From: an uncultured Collinsella sp.
Lineage (GTDB): Bacteria; Actinomycetota; Coriobacteriia; Coriobacteriales; Coriobacteriaceae
Reading direction: 5' to 3'
DNA: 64,000 nucleotides
Assembly: GCA_900545745.1 (NCBI GenBank)
Contig: URAD01000006.1
Coordinates: 15,390 to 79,389, forward strand
Shown here piece by piece: positions 41,245 through 49,017 of this stretch (position 1 is the stretch's first letter; each line of letters starts with the position of its first letter). The notes below the pieces were generated by a model. That model had not been told where the DNA came from. It did no database searches and saw nothing but the letters and a program-made list of their open reading frames with translations. The position numbers were made by a program, and so were the translations under genes.

Positions 41245-41348
41245 GCTCGCCCCTGGGAGGCCCCTATATATCATCCCGTGCTCAAACATTCTCGCTTCGC
41301 TGCGAAACTGCGCGCGGGACGATATATAGGGGCCTCCCAGGGGTGAGC
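41245..41348. repeat. Palindromic element, family 2, copy A (104 bp)
   Basis: Arms of 34 bp (41245-41278 and 41315-41348) match at 32 of 34 positions. Between them is a 36-bp core that begins TGCTCAAACATTCTCGCTTC and ends GCGAAACTGCGCG. Copy B at 41548-41660 has the same core in reverse orientation with different arms. It lies 36 bp after the dut stop and could also terminate transcription. Confidence 0.88.
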
Positions 41349-41422
41349 TACGTTTACATGCTCGCAATCGGTTATGGCTTCCCATCTGAAGCCGAATGCT
41401 GTATCTAGAAACTGTGTCTAAC

Positions 41423-41473
41423 AAGTAATCCGATCTGACAAAGAGACGGCTCCTTTGTCAGATCGGATTACTT
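41423..41473. repeat. Perfect 21-bp inverted repeat hairpin between the two family-2 elements
   Basis: Arms 41423-41443 and 41453-41473 are perfect complements around AGACGGCTC. A further TGATTACTTGTT follows, echoing the arm end AACAAGTAATC. No T tract in either direction. Confidence 0.85.
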
Positions 41474-41547
41474 TGATTACTTGTTTCCGAGTTCCCCTTC
41501 GCTGCTTTTCGTAGGGTAACCGATATGGCTGCTAGTGCGTACGTATA

Positions 41548-41660
41548 GCCGTGGCGCAGGGCGCCCACACATATCGTTCCACGCGCAGTTTCGCAGCGAG
41601 CGAAGCGAAGCGAGAATGTTTGAGCATGGAATGATATGTGTGGGCGGCCTGCGCCACGGC
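41548..41660. repeat. Palindromic element, family 2, copy B (113 bp, inverted relative to copy A)
   Basis: Arms of 34 bp (41548-41581 and 41627-41660) match at 32 of 34 positions and are unrelated to those of copy A except for the innermost ATATCATYCC part. The 45-bp core is the reverse complement of the copy A core with a 9-bp insertion of the TTCGCTCGC type. It ends 13 bp before the glycosyltransferase stop codon. Confidence 0.88.
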
Positions 41661-41673
41661 GGACAGTCCAATG

Positions 41674-42975
41674 TTAGCGGATATGCGCAGGCTTGCCGCC
41701 CCAGTAGAAGCGGCAGAAGGCTCGTTTGCGCTTTTGGGGCTTGCCTACGAGCTCCATGGTTGCGATGGCGATGTCTTTGGCAGCGTGAGGGCGGCGTAGT
41801 ACTTCGCCGTTGATGAGTAGGGCTTTGAGTGATTCGGGATGGTCGTGCAAGTGACGTAGGGTTACGATGAGTTCTCGTGCGGTGGTGACATGCATGCTGG
41901 CGCCCATGCCGGTGAGCATCGTGGTGTTGGCCTTTTCCTGACCGTATGATTTGCCCAGTAGGATCATCGGCAGATGCGCGCACAGGCACTCGGTGACGGT
42001 GAGCCCGCCCGATTTGAGGATTGCCAGGTCGCAGCCGTGCATGAGGGCCGCCATGTCGTCCACGTAGTCCAGAACCGTGACGTTTTCGAGCTTCATGGCG
42101 TCGAAGAGCGTCTTGAGGCGGGTGGCGTATTCCTCATCCTTGCCCGGCAAAAAGACAAAGTGCATGTCCTCGAAGCTGCGCAGGAAGGGGAGTGTGCGGT
42201 CCATCTCCGCGCGAAAGCGAACGTACGGTTGAGGCAAACTGGCACCGGCCATCACCAACACAACGGTCTTGTCAGCGGGGAGATTGAACTTCTCGAGTTC
42301 TTCCTCGCGATTGTAGTCCGTATCAAACCCGGCGCGAATGGGGATGCCTGTAATGCGGATTTTGGTCTCGGGAACTTTACGGGGGCGAAGTGTCTCGGCC
42401 ATAAATTCGTTGGCTACGCAGAACAGATCGGTGTCCTTGTGGGGCCAAAAGCCTTCGACTTCATAGTCTGTTGGTACGCAGATGACGGGATAATCGATAC
42501 CCGTGATGACGCGGGCACCCACAGCGACGTTGGCCGCCGTGATGTGTGTTGCGACCACGGCTATGGGCCTGCGGGTGCGGACATATTCGTTGAAGGCAGG
42601 GAACATAATACGTGACCATGCCGTGCCTCCGCCCCAGAGCAGATGTCCCGTAAACGTGTATCGCCAGGTTAGGTCATATATGGGACGCGTGGCGCCGGTA
42701 AACGACGCTGCTGTTTTATTACCATCGAACCTAATGCGTCCAAAATCGAGGATATCCAGGACTTCGATCTCAACATCCTCAGGGATTCCCTTGGTGCCGA
42801 GGATAAGGTCAAATGCTTGTGCAATCGCGTTGGCGGCGGCTTTGTGGCCCGATCCAACCGATGCGTGTACAATGGTTACTAGGGGTTTTTGTGCAGGTGA
42901 AACGGTCATTTGCTCCGGTTGGGGAGTGGCTTGCATGGGCAGGGGAGCGCTATTGCTCGTCTGCGTTTGATCCAT
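41674..42975 (-). CDS. MGDG synthase-type family glycosyltransferase (glycolipid synthesis)
   Basis: The 433-residue protein has the two-domain GT-B fold of monogalactosyl/diglucosyl-diacylglycerol synthases: N-terminal acceptor domain starting VTIVHASVGSGHKAAANAIA and a C-terminal donor domain with LKSGGLTVTECLCAHLPMIL. Such enzymes add hexose from a UDP-sugar to diacylglycerol, making membrane glycolipids and lipoteichoic acid anchors. Start ATG 42975 has GGGGAG upstream; the frame stays open to 43392 but crosses the divergent trxB start. An N-terminal Gln/Pro/Thr-rich stretch of about 35 residues precedes the domain. Sugar and acceptor cannot be read from sequence. Confidence 0.85.
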   Translation of the reverse strand: MDQTQTSNSAPLPMQATPQPEQMTVSPAQKPLVTIVHASVGSGHKAAANAIAQAFDLILGTKGIPEDVEIEVLDILDFGRIRFDGNKTAASFTGATRPIYDLTWRYTFTGHLLWGGGTAWSRIMFPAFNEYVRTRRPIAVVATHITAANVAVGARVITGIDYPVICVPTDYEVEGFWPHKDTDLFCVANEFMAETLRPRKVPETKIRITGIPIRAGFDTDYNREEELEKFNLPADKTVVLVMAGASLPQPYVRFRAEMDRTLPFLRSFEDMHFVFLPGKDEEYATRLKTLFDAMKLENVTVLDYVDDMAALMHGCDLAILKSGGLTVTECLCAHLPMILLGKSYGQEKANTTMLTGMGASMHVTTARELIVTLRHLHDHPESLKALLINGEVLRRPHAAKDIAIATMELVGKPQKRKRAFCRFYWGGKPAHIR

Positions 42976-43092
42976 CGATAACTCCCCTTCAGCTTTGTTA
43001 CGCGATTTATCATTGTAGTGCATGAGTGTCATGTTCACGTAAATTTGGGTATGAGCGCAAAGAACGACAACGTTTCGACGAGAGGATTCTTC

Positions 43093-44031
43093 ATGACTAC
43101 CGATCAGCCGATTGATGTTGCGATTATCGGTGGAGGCCCCGCGGGCTATGCTGCCGCCATTTACGCTGCGCGTGCCAACCTGACGACGGCCGTGATTGAG
43201 CAGGGCATGTCGGGTGGACAGATCGCCACGACCAATGAAGTCGAGAACTATCCGGGCATTCCGCTCTTGAGTGGCGCCGAACTCGGCGAGCGTTTTCAGC
43301 AGCATGCAGAGGGCTTGGGAGCTCAGGTCGCATGGAGCATGGTTACGGGTATCGATTACGATGCCGATGCAGCGCTGTTTACGGTGCATCACGATATGGG
43401 CGATACGCTGGCCTCGAGCGTTATCGCTTGCATGGGTGCCACGCCGCGATCTGCTGGTTTTGTTGGCGAGGATACGTATCGCGGTCGTGGCGTTTCATAT
43501 TGCGCAACATGTGACGGCATGTTCTTCCGCGGCAAACAGGTCTTTGTCATCGGCGGCGGCAATGCTGCCTGCGAGGAGGCTCTGTTCCTGTCAGATATTG
43601 CCAGCAGTGTGACCATCGTGCTGCGCCGCGACCAGTTTCGTGCGCCTGATGGTGTTGTTCAGAAAGTACTCGAAAAGGACAATATTACAGTTAGGTACCA
43701 AACTAGTATTGTTGAACTTTCTGGTGAAGCGATGCCAACGACGATTGCCTTTAAGGACAATGCATCCGGGGAAATTCATACCGAGTCATTTGAACCTGGC
43801 TCGTTTGGCATTTTTGTCTTTACCGGCACGCAACCCCATACCGAGCTTGTTGAGCATTTAGTCGATCTGGCGCCTGATGGCGGCATTCTGACTGATGAAT
43901 CCATGGCGACACGCACGCCAGGTCTATTCGCTGCTGGCGACATCCGTTCCAAACGCTTACGCCAGGTTGTGACCGCCGTTTCTGACGGAGCCATAGCAGC
44001 AACGAGCGCATACGCGTTTCTCCGCGGATAA
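43093..44031 (+). CDS. trxB: Thioredoxin reductase
   Basis: Flavoenzyme that reduces thioredoxin with NADPH. The 312-residue protein has the FAD motif GGGPAGYAAAIYAARAN, the redox pair CATC (137-140) and the NADPH motif GGGNAACEEA; the downstream HRRxxFR motif reads LRRDQFR, with the first histidine changed. ATG 43093 follows GAGAGGATTC; longer starts at 43018 and 43051 lack a Shine-Dalgarno. It is divergent from the glycosyltransferase gene and ends at a strong terminator. No thioredoxin gene is adjacent. Confidence 0.92.
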   Translation: MTTDQPIDVAIIGGGPAGYAAAIYAARANLTTAVIEQGMSGGQIATTNEVENYPGIPLLSGAELGERFQQHAEGLGAQVAWSMVTGIDYDADAALFTVHHDMGDTLASSVIACMGATPRSAGFVGEDTYRGRGVSYCATCDGMFFRGKQVFVIGGGNAACEEALFLSDIASSVTIVLRRDQFRAPDGVVQKVLEKDNITVRYQTSIVELSGEAMPTTIAFKDNASGEIHTESFEPGSFGIFVFTGTQPHTELVEHLVDLAPDGGILTDESMATRTPGLFAAGDIRSKRLRQVVTAVSDGAIAATSAYAFLRG

Positions 44032-44072
44032 GTACGATAATATATCTTATGTAAGGTTGCTATCTTTAAAAC

Positions 44073-44115
44073 AAAGTGGTTGGACGGTGCATCAATGTGC
44101 TGTCCAACCACTTTT
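44073..44115 (+). terminator. Rho-independent terminator after trxB
   Basis: AAAGTGGTTGGAC pairs with GTCCAACCACTTT and ends in TTTT. Confidence 0.92.
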
Positions 44116-44122
44116 ACTTGCC

Positions 44123-44151
44123 GGCTATATGGTATGCAAAACTAGATAACC
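44123..44151 (+). promoter_or_regulatory. Operator-like dyad before the DUF1836 gene (site A)
   Basis: An imperfect palindrome GGCTATATGG...CTAGATAACC. Its central 27 bp match 23 of 27 positions of site B at 45797-45827 upstream of degV. A -10-like TAGAAT (44152-44157) follows at once, so a bound protein would cover the -35/spacer of the gene's own promoter. Confidence 0.65.
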
Positions 44152-44186
44152 TAGAATACAATATAGCTAATGAACGGAGGATCCTT

Positions 44187-44798
44187 ATGAACCACGCCAA
44201 ACGCGTTATCCCGATGTCCGATACATCGGTCAGCATTAAGCCTGAGGATATTCAGCCCACTGTGCTGCCCGATGCATTTATTCAGTCCGATATCGTGCGC
44301 AAACTTAATACGTTGAGTCTGCCGCGCTATAACCAGTTGCCCAATGTGACGCTCTACCGCGACCAGGTTATTGAGTATGTTGCGCTGTGGATGGAGCCGC
44401 TGTCCCTTTGCGTTGAGCAGCCTATCATTACGCCATCGATGATCAATAACTACGTAAAGGTTGGCCTGGTGCCTGCTCCGGTCAAAAAGCAATATGGCCG
44501 CGAGCAGATTGCCCGCCTGATCGCTATCTGCATCTTTAAGCAGGTGCTACCTATTGCTGCGGTGCAGGCACTCTATAACATTCAGCGTTTGAGCTACGAT
44601 GCCCCGACGGCCTTCGATTATGTAGTCGATCAGCTCGAGGCATCGATTCGTTCGGCGTTTTCCGTCGAGCAGACGCCGGTTCCCGATACGGCGCATCAGG
44701 TAACGCGTGAGTCGCTGCTTGTGCGCAGCGCGGTTTCATCCTTTGTTTCGAAGGCTTACTTGATGAGCTATCTCAAGTTCAACGGGTTTAATAGCTAG
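44187..44798 (+). CDS. DUF1836 family putative transcriptional regulator
   Basis: The 203-residue protein contains a MerR-like helix-turn-helix segment in its middle (about 90-125, ITPSMINNYVKVGLVPAP then KKQYGREQIARLI), typical of DUF1836 proteins. No sensor domain is recognised in the C-terminal half, which is helical. ATG 44187 has GGAGGATCC upstream; the longer frame from 44076 runs through the trxB terminator. The dyad before its promoter and the near-identical dyad before the convergent degV gene suggest it regulates itself and degV. Confidence 0.82.
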   Translation: MNHAKRVIPMSDTSVSIKPEDIQPTVLPDAFIQSDIVRKLNTLSLPRYNQLPNVTLYRDQVIEYVALWMEPLSLCVEQPIITPSMINNYVKVGLVPAPVKKQYGREQIARLIAICIFKQVLPIAAVQALYNIQRLSYDAPTAFDYVVDQLEASIRSAFSVEQTPVPDTAHQVTRESLLVRSAVSSFVSKAYLMSYLKFNGFNS

Positions 44799-44806
44799 CC
44801 GACGTA

Positions 44807-44859
44807 TAAAACGGGCGGGACAAAGAGCCATCTGTCGCTTTGTCCCGCCCGTTTTTTTT
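44807..44859. terminator. Bidirectional terminator between the DUF1836 gene and degV
   Basis: An 18-bp stem (AAAACGGGCGGGACAAAG with CTTTGTCCCGCCCGTTTT) has A residues on the left and eight T on the right, serving both convergent genes. Confidence 0.95.
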
Positions 44860-44872
44860 GCTTGGTTGGACT

Positions 44873-45739
44873 TTATTTGCCCGAAGCTACGCCCATGCCG
44901 TAGCCGATGATCAGGCCGTGCATCTCGGCGTAATAGGAATCCAGGCCGTTGCAGGGCATGATGATGGTCTTGGAGCCGGGCCAATGTTCGACTATGCGAT
45001 CAGTAAGCGCCTGGGCTCCAGCTTCGTTCTCAACGTGATCGATGATGACCTCACCGCCCGTAAAGCCCTCGGCTTCCATAGTGTCGATGATCTTGTTGAG
45101 CATCTTCTTTTCGCCACGCGTGTGCCCGACGAGTTCGATTTTACCGGCCTCACTCGCCGTGCCCAAAATGCGGATATTGAGCTTGTTGGCAATGACGCCG
45201 GCTGCCTTAGGGATACGTCCGGCTTTGGCGAGGTTTTCGTAATTGCACAAACTGAAGAGGATTTTGCTGTTCTGCTCAAGGCTATCGAAGTATGCGCAAG
45301 CGTCCTCGAATGAGACATCCGGATTGCTTGCAAGATAGCGGTCGAACAGCAAGAAAATGAGATCCATTTTGCCGCCAGCTGCGCGTGAATTGACTAGATG
45401 AATCTGTCGGTCGGGCTCCTCGGCAAGAACCATATCGCGAGCCGTGGCTGCCGCATTGTAGCTGCCCGACACGCCCTCAGAGATCGGCATGCAGATGGTC
45501 TTGTCTGCCAATTTGAAGAGCTCGGCCCACTCCCCTACGCTGGGACAAGCGCTCGAAGAAGCGTTCGTCTCCGTCTGTACAGCGCAGTTGAGCTCATGCA
45601 CATCGAGCGAAAGGTCATCGACGAATTCACGCTCCCCCACTCGAATTTTGAGGGGCGCAAATGCAAAGGTGGTATGGGGTGCGGTCGGTTGCCAATCGCG
45701 GAGGTTGCAGCTTGAATCGGAGATAAGTGCCCAGCTCAT
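44873..45739 (-). CDS. degV: DegV family fatty-acid-binding protein
   Basis: DegV (FakB-like) proteins bind a fatty acid and present it to a fatty acid kinase (FakA) for incorporation into phospholipids. The 288-residue protein shows the family start ALISDSSCNLRDW, the SEGVSGSYNAAATARDM lipid-binding segment and C-terminal GYGMGVASG. The partner FakA is not in view. The gene has its own promoter (TATAAT at 45769-45774) with a 31-bp dyad 58 bp upstream of the start, shared with the DUF1836 regulator gene. Confidence 0.9.
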   Translation of the reverse strand: MSWALISDSSCNLRDWQPTAPHTTFAFAPLKIRVGEREFVDDLSLDVHELNCAVQTETNASSSACPSVGEWAELFKLADKTICMPISEGVSGSYNAAATARDMVLAEEPDRQIHLVNSRAAGGKMDLIFLLFDRYLASNPDVSFEDACAYFDSLEQNSKILFSLCNYENLAKAGRIPKAAGVIANKLNIRILGTASEAGKIELVGHTRGEKKMLNKIIDTMEAEGFTGGEVIIDHVENEAGAQALTDRIVEHWPGSKTIIMPCNGLDSYYAEMHGLIIGYGMGVASGK

Positions 45740-45768
45740 AGAGGGTCCTTTCTAATTGTTCCCATACA

Positions 45769-45774
45769 ATTATA
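45769..45774 (-). promoter_or_regulatory. -10 box TATAAT for degV
   Basis: Minus strand GGCTATAATTG, 30 bp before the degV ATG. At the -35 distance only GCCCAA is found, next to operator site B, so activation or repression through site B is plausible. Confidence 0.65.
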
Positions 45775-45796
45775 GCCATCTTGCAGACCGATTGGG

Positions 45797-45827
45797 CCGC
45801 TATCTAGTATTCAAAACTAGATAGCGG
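45797..45827 (-). promoter_or_regulatory. Perfect operator-like dyad upstream of degV (site B)
   Basis: CCGCTATCTAGT and ACTAGATAGCGG are perfect 12-bp arms around ATTCAAA. The dyad is centred 38 bp upstream of the degV -10 box; see site A at 44123-44151. Confidence 0.7.
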
Positions 45828-45847
45828 ACTGCACTAAAGGCAAAAGA

Positions 45848-45880
45848 ATGGACCCCATGACTCAAAGCCACGAGGTCCAT
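45848..45880 (-). terminator. Terminator after the NlpC/P60 gene (minus strand)
   Basis: ATGGACC pairs with GGTCCAT with further interrupted pairing inside; on the minus strand it is followed by TCTTTTG. Confidence 0.7.
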
Positions 45881-45903
45881 ATCCGTTTGCTTTATCTGAA
45901 TAC

Positions 45904-47031
45904 TTAGTAACGCACGAAGATATAGTTATTGTTCATGCCGGCGGCAACGGAGCTGATGATAACACCCGTGTTGTAGTCGGAAGCATGAATCATCTGACCA
46001 CCACCGATGTAAATGCCGGTGTGGTACGAGTTGACCACAACGTCACCGGGCTGCGGATCGGACACACGCGTCCAGCCCATAAAGGTACCCGTGGTGCCCA
46101 GGCGGCAATAGCGACCAGTGAGGCAATAGCTAACAAAACCAGAGCAGTCGAAACTGTTCGGGCCAATTCCGCCCCAGGAATAGGCGCAACCAAGCTTGCT
46201 GTATGCACGCGAGACAACAGAACCGCCATCGACGGACTGGCTCGGAGCAGAAGGCGTCGGAGCCGGAGCAGGCGTGGAGGGCTGCGGCGTCGGAGCAGGT
46301 GTCGGCATGGGCGCCGGAGTGTTGCCGCCCTGGTTGTTGTTATTGCTGGTCTGGCCACCGTTGTTGGTGTTCTCGGTCGTACCGGCAGTCTCGTTGCTCA
46401 CCGTGGCCTTCTCGGCGGTGCTGGCGTTGATGCCGGCCTGCAGCGCGGCGTTGGCCTCGGCCTCTGCGGCAAGCTCGGCCTGCAGCTGCGAATCCAGGGA
46501 GTTTACGACGTTCTGGGCTTCAGCCTGCTGGGCGTTAAGCTCGTCGACCTTTTTCTGCGTAGCGGCGACGTTCTTTTCCTGCTCGGCCTGCTTATCGGTG
46601 AGCTGCTGCTTAAGCTCCTTGACCTCTTGAATGGTCTGAGCTTGCTTATCGGAGACTTTGCCGTAGTAGAACAGACGGTTGAGCATATCGCTCAGGTCAT
46701 CGACACCCGTCAGAACCTGAAGCAGGCTCAGACCGCCGGTTTTGTACTCGCCGGCGACATAGGTTGAGAGCTTGGCCTGACCATCGGCGATCTCCTGCTG
46801 CTTTTGCGTGATCTCGCCGGCAGTCTGATCGAGCGCCTGCGTCTGCGTGGCGAGCTCATCGTAAATCTGCTGAGTTTGGGTACCGATCTGCTCGAGCTTC
46901 GTACGAGCAGCGGCAAGGTCGGATGCGGTATCGGCGTAGGCAGGAGCCGCGAGGCCCAAGCCCAAAACACAAGCGAGGGTTGCCGTAGCAGCGCAGCGTG
47001 CCATGTTTTTATGCGTGTTTGCTGTGCGCAT
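45904..47031 (-). CDS. Secreted NlpC/P60 peptidoglycan endopeptidase with coiled-coil domain
   Basis: Predicted cell-wall hydrolase cleaving stem-peptide bonds, as in the PcsB/RipA type. The 375-residue protein has a signal peptide (about 1-33, ending AAPAYA), a long coiled coil (about 35-200), a Thr/Asn/Gln then Pro/Ala-rich linker (about 200-265) and an NlpC/P60 domain with catalytic Cys in NSFDCSGFVSY and His in YHTGIYIG and MIHASD. The coiled coil is the kind that FtsEX-type regulators engage. It ends the pgsA2-FHA-MerR-apt-nlpC run with its own terminator; linkage to apt (32-bp gap) is likely but not certain. Confidence 0.92.
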   Translation of the reverse strand: MRTANTHKNMARCAATATLACVLGLGLAAPAYADTASDLAAARTKLEQIGTQTQQIYDELATQTQALDQTAGEITQKQQEIADGQAKLSTYVAGEYKTGGLSLLQVLTGVDDLSDMLNRLFYYGKVSDKQAQTIQEVKELKQQLTDKQAEQEKNVAATQKKVDELNAQQAEAQNVVNSLDSQLQAELAAEAEANAALQAGINASTAEKATVSNETAGTTENTNNGGQTSNNNNQGGNTPAPMPTPAPTPQPSTPAPAPTPSAPSQSVDGGSVVSRAYSKLGCAYSWGGIGPNSFDCSGFVSYCLTGRYCRLGTTGTFMGWTRVSDPQPGDVVVNSYHTGIYIGGGQMIHASDYNTGVIISSVAAGMNNNYIFVRY

Positions 47032-47063
47032 GTAGCTTCCTTTCCAGTAACTAAGGGTAACGG

Positions 47064-47594
47064 CTAGTCCACCGTCACCAGGCTAAAGAGCTCCACATCG
47101 TCATCAGACGGCGTGAGCTTCTCGCGCGGGTTGAGAAACGCAAGCTCAAGGATACAACCGTAACCGACAAGCTTTGCGCCCGTATCTCGCACCAGTTTAC
47201 CTGTTGCCTCGACGGTTCCGCCCGTCGCGACCAAGTCGTCCAGAATCAACACGGTATCTTTAGAGCTGATAGCGTCGGCATGGATCTCAATTGAATCGGT
47301 GCCGTACTCGAGCTCGTAGCTCTGGCTCACGGTCTCGCGCGGCAGCTTACCCGGTTTACGTGCGGGAACAAAGCCGGCGCCAAGGGCTGCAGCCACCGGT
47401 ACGCCAACCATAAAGCCTCGAGCCTCTGGGCCCACGACCTTGGTGATTCCCATGCCGGCAAAGTGCTCGGCGAGGGCATCGGTCATGGCTTTGAGCGCCT
47501 CGGGATTGCCAAAGAGCGGCGTGATGTCTTTAAAGATGACTCCGGGCTCGGGATAGTCGTGGATGTCGACGATTTGAGATTCGAAGTCGTACAT
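47064..47594 (-). CDS. apt: Adenine phosphoribosyltransferase
   Basis: Salvages adenine to AMP with PRPP. The 176-residue protein has the PRPP-binding loop VLILDDLVATGGT, the YPEPGVIFKDITPLF start and GPEARGFMVGVPVA. ATG 47594 is chosen with AAAGG 8 bp upstream; an in-frame ATG at 47609 would add five residues and include that site. Confidence 0.94.
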   Translation of the reverse strand: MYDFESQIVDIHDYPEPGVIFKDITPLFGNPEALKAMTDALAEHFAGMGITKVVGPEARGFMVGVPVAAALGAGFVPARKPGKLPRETVSQSYELEYGTDSIEIHADAISSKDTVLILDDLVATGGTVEATGKLVRDTGAKLVGYGCILELAFLNPREKLTPSDDDVELFSLVTVD

Positions 47595-47634
47595 TGCATG
47601 ACCTTTCAATGGGTTGCCGGATAAGCGGCAGCGG

Positions 47635-48513
47635 TTATTTGCCCGCGGTGGCGGCGCCGGATTGCGAAGGGGCGACGACTTTGAGCGGCTTTACGAGAGA
47701 ATCCTCGTGCGAAGCCGGCGCGGCAGTTTCTTCGTTTTTGGCCTTGGTGGACTCGGAGCGAGCGATTTCCTCATCGAGTGCATCAATGTCGGCGTCCTCG
47801 ACCACGGCGTTGAGCGACTCAAAAACGCGGTTCTTGAGCAGCGCAGTGTGCACACCCTCGGTCAGGTCGTGAAGCTTCTTAAACGCACGCTCGAGCTTGG
47901 CGTCGCGCTCGTCATCGGAGGTATCCATTCCGAGCATGCTCACGAGCACCTGCTCAAACATCGAGGACTCGCGGTTGGCGGAAGACACGTACTGACGCAG
48001 GTTGCGGGGCTCGATATGGAAGCGTGACAGCTCGGAGCAGTAGCGGATGATTGGAAAATCGCGACCATCGACGAGCTCACGATTCTGCGGACTCTTGATG
48101 ATGCGAATGAGGTCGTTCTCGGCGAGCGAGCGGATAAACGAAATCTCGACGCCCAGCATATCGGGAATGGTCTCAATGGGATGCAGCTTTTGCTTAGTCT
48201 CCTTGGGCTCCGTCTTGAGCGGAACATCGGACAGCAAGCCCACCTCGTAAGCGAGTGTTGACAGGTCCGTGGCGTTTTCCAAGCGCTGCTTAATCACGTT
48301 GAGCGGCATGTAGCGGGTCTTCTGCAAGTGCAGGATGACCTCTAGGCGATCAACGTCCTCCTTGGAGTACTGACGGTATCCCTTAGGCGTACGATGAGGG
48401 GTAATGAGCCCCTCATCTTCTAGAAATCTAATTTTTGAGTTCGAAAGATCGGGGTATGCGCCTCGAAGTAGGTTGACGACTTGGCCGATACTCAGATAGT
48501 TGCGTTCGGCCAT
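47635..48513 (-). CDS. ftsR: MerR-family regulator, FtsR-like
   Basis: The 292-residue protein has an N-terminal MerR winged helix (YLSIGQVVNLLRGAYPDLSN then SKIRFLEDEGLI and RTPKGYRQYSKEDV) and a second, less similar DNA-binding-like part (about 100-170). Directly downstream of a GarA/OdhI-type FHA gene it matches the conserved actinobacterial pair Rv1827-Rv1828; the corynebacterial homologue FtsR activates ftsZ. The C-terminal 50 residues are acidic and Lys/Ala-rich, probably disordered. Function as a division regulator is inferred from homology and context. Confidence 0.78.
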   Translation of the reverse strand: MAERNYLSIGQVVNLLRGAYPDLSNSKIRFLEDEGLITPHRTPKGYRQYSKEDVDRLEVILHLQKTRYMPLNVIKQRLENATDLSTLAYEVGLLSDVPLKTEPKETKQKLHPIETIPDMLGVEISFIRSLAENDLIRIIKSPQNRELVDGRDFPIIRYCSELSRFHIEPRNLRQYVSSANRESSMFEQVLVSMLGMDTSDDERDAKLERAFKKLHDLTEGVHTALLKNRVFESLNAVVEDADIDALDEEIARSESTKAKNEETAAPASHEDSLVKPLKVVAPSQSGAATAGK

Positions 48514-48516
48514 GCC

Positions 48517-48951
48517 CTACTCACCGGTTTCGATGCGCTCCGGCGTGCTCTCGTGGTAGATGAGCGTAAACGTACCGATCTGGACGGAAGAACCGTCGTG
48601 CAGCGGGGCCGCGTTGACGATGGCACCGTCGACCCAGGTGCCATTGAGCGAACCCAGATCCTCGATGCGAGCGCCGAGGCCCTCGCGAATAATGCGAGCG
48701 TGGCTGCGCGAAACGGTCATGTCATTGAGGAAGATGCCGTTCGCAGGATCGCGGCCGATGGTGGTCACATCGTCCTCGAGCTCAAAGGCGGCACCAGTCT
48801 GCGGACCCTTGACGATGGACAGAACGGGGGCGGTGATGCGCACGTTGGCCATGAGGTCGGGAACGGTGACGTCGCTTGAAGGCACGCGGAATACGCAGGT
48901 AGCGTCAGCAGTCTTATCATTCTGAGGCATATTGTTAACCATGTTGTCCAT
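48517..48951 (-). CDS. FHA-domain protein, GarA/OdhI-like
   Basis: FHA domains bind phosphothreonine. In Actinobacteria, GarA/OdhI is phosphorylated by Pkn kinases on an N-terminal Thr and then inhibits 2-oxoglutarate dehydrogenase and acts on glutamate enzymes. The 144-residue protein has an N-terminal tail containing ADATCVFRVP, similar in place to the ETTSVFR phosphorylation site, then the FHA core (TTIGRDPANGIFLNDMTVSRSH; GSLNGTWVDG). ATG 48951 has GGGG upstream. Its stop is 3 bp from the MerR gene start. Confidence 0.85.
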   Translation of the reverse strand: MDNMVNNMPQNDKTADATCVFRVPSSDVTVPDLMANVRITAPVLSIVKGPQTGAAFELEDDVTTIGRDPANGIFLNDMTVSRSHARIIREGLGARIEDLGSLNGTWVDGAIVNAAPLHDGSSVQIGTFTLIYHESTPERIETGE

Positions 48952-49001
48952 GACAACCCCTAACTTATCGCGGACGTGCCGCAAATAATGAACCGTACGT
49001 A

Positions 49002-49007
49002 ATCATA
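49002..49007 (-). promoter_or_regulatory. -10 element (GGGGTATGAT) for the FHA gene
   Basis: Minus-strand TATGAT preceded by TTGGGG, about 50 bp before the FHA start, fitting the local GGG-TANNNT pattern. Confidence 0.55.
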
Positions 49008-49017
49008 CCCCAACGAA

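Noticed and set aside
41535..41813. Short plus-strand frame in the dut/glycosyltransferase gap
   Set aside because: It consists of family-2 palindrome sequence plus antisense of the glycosyltransferase end.
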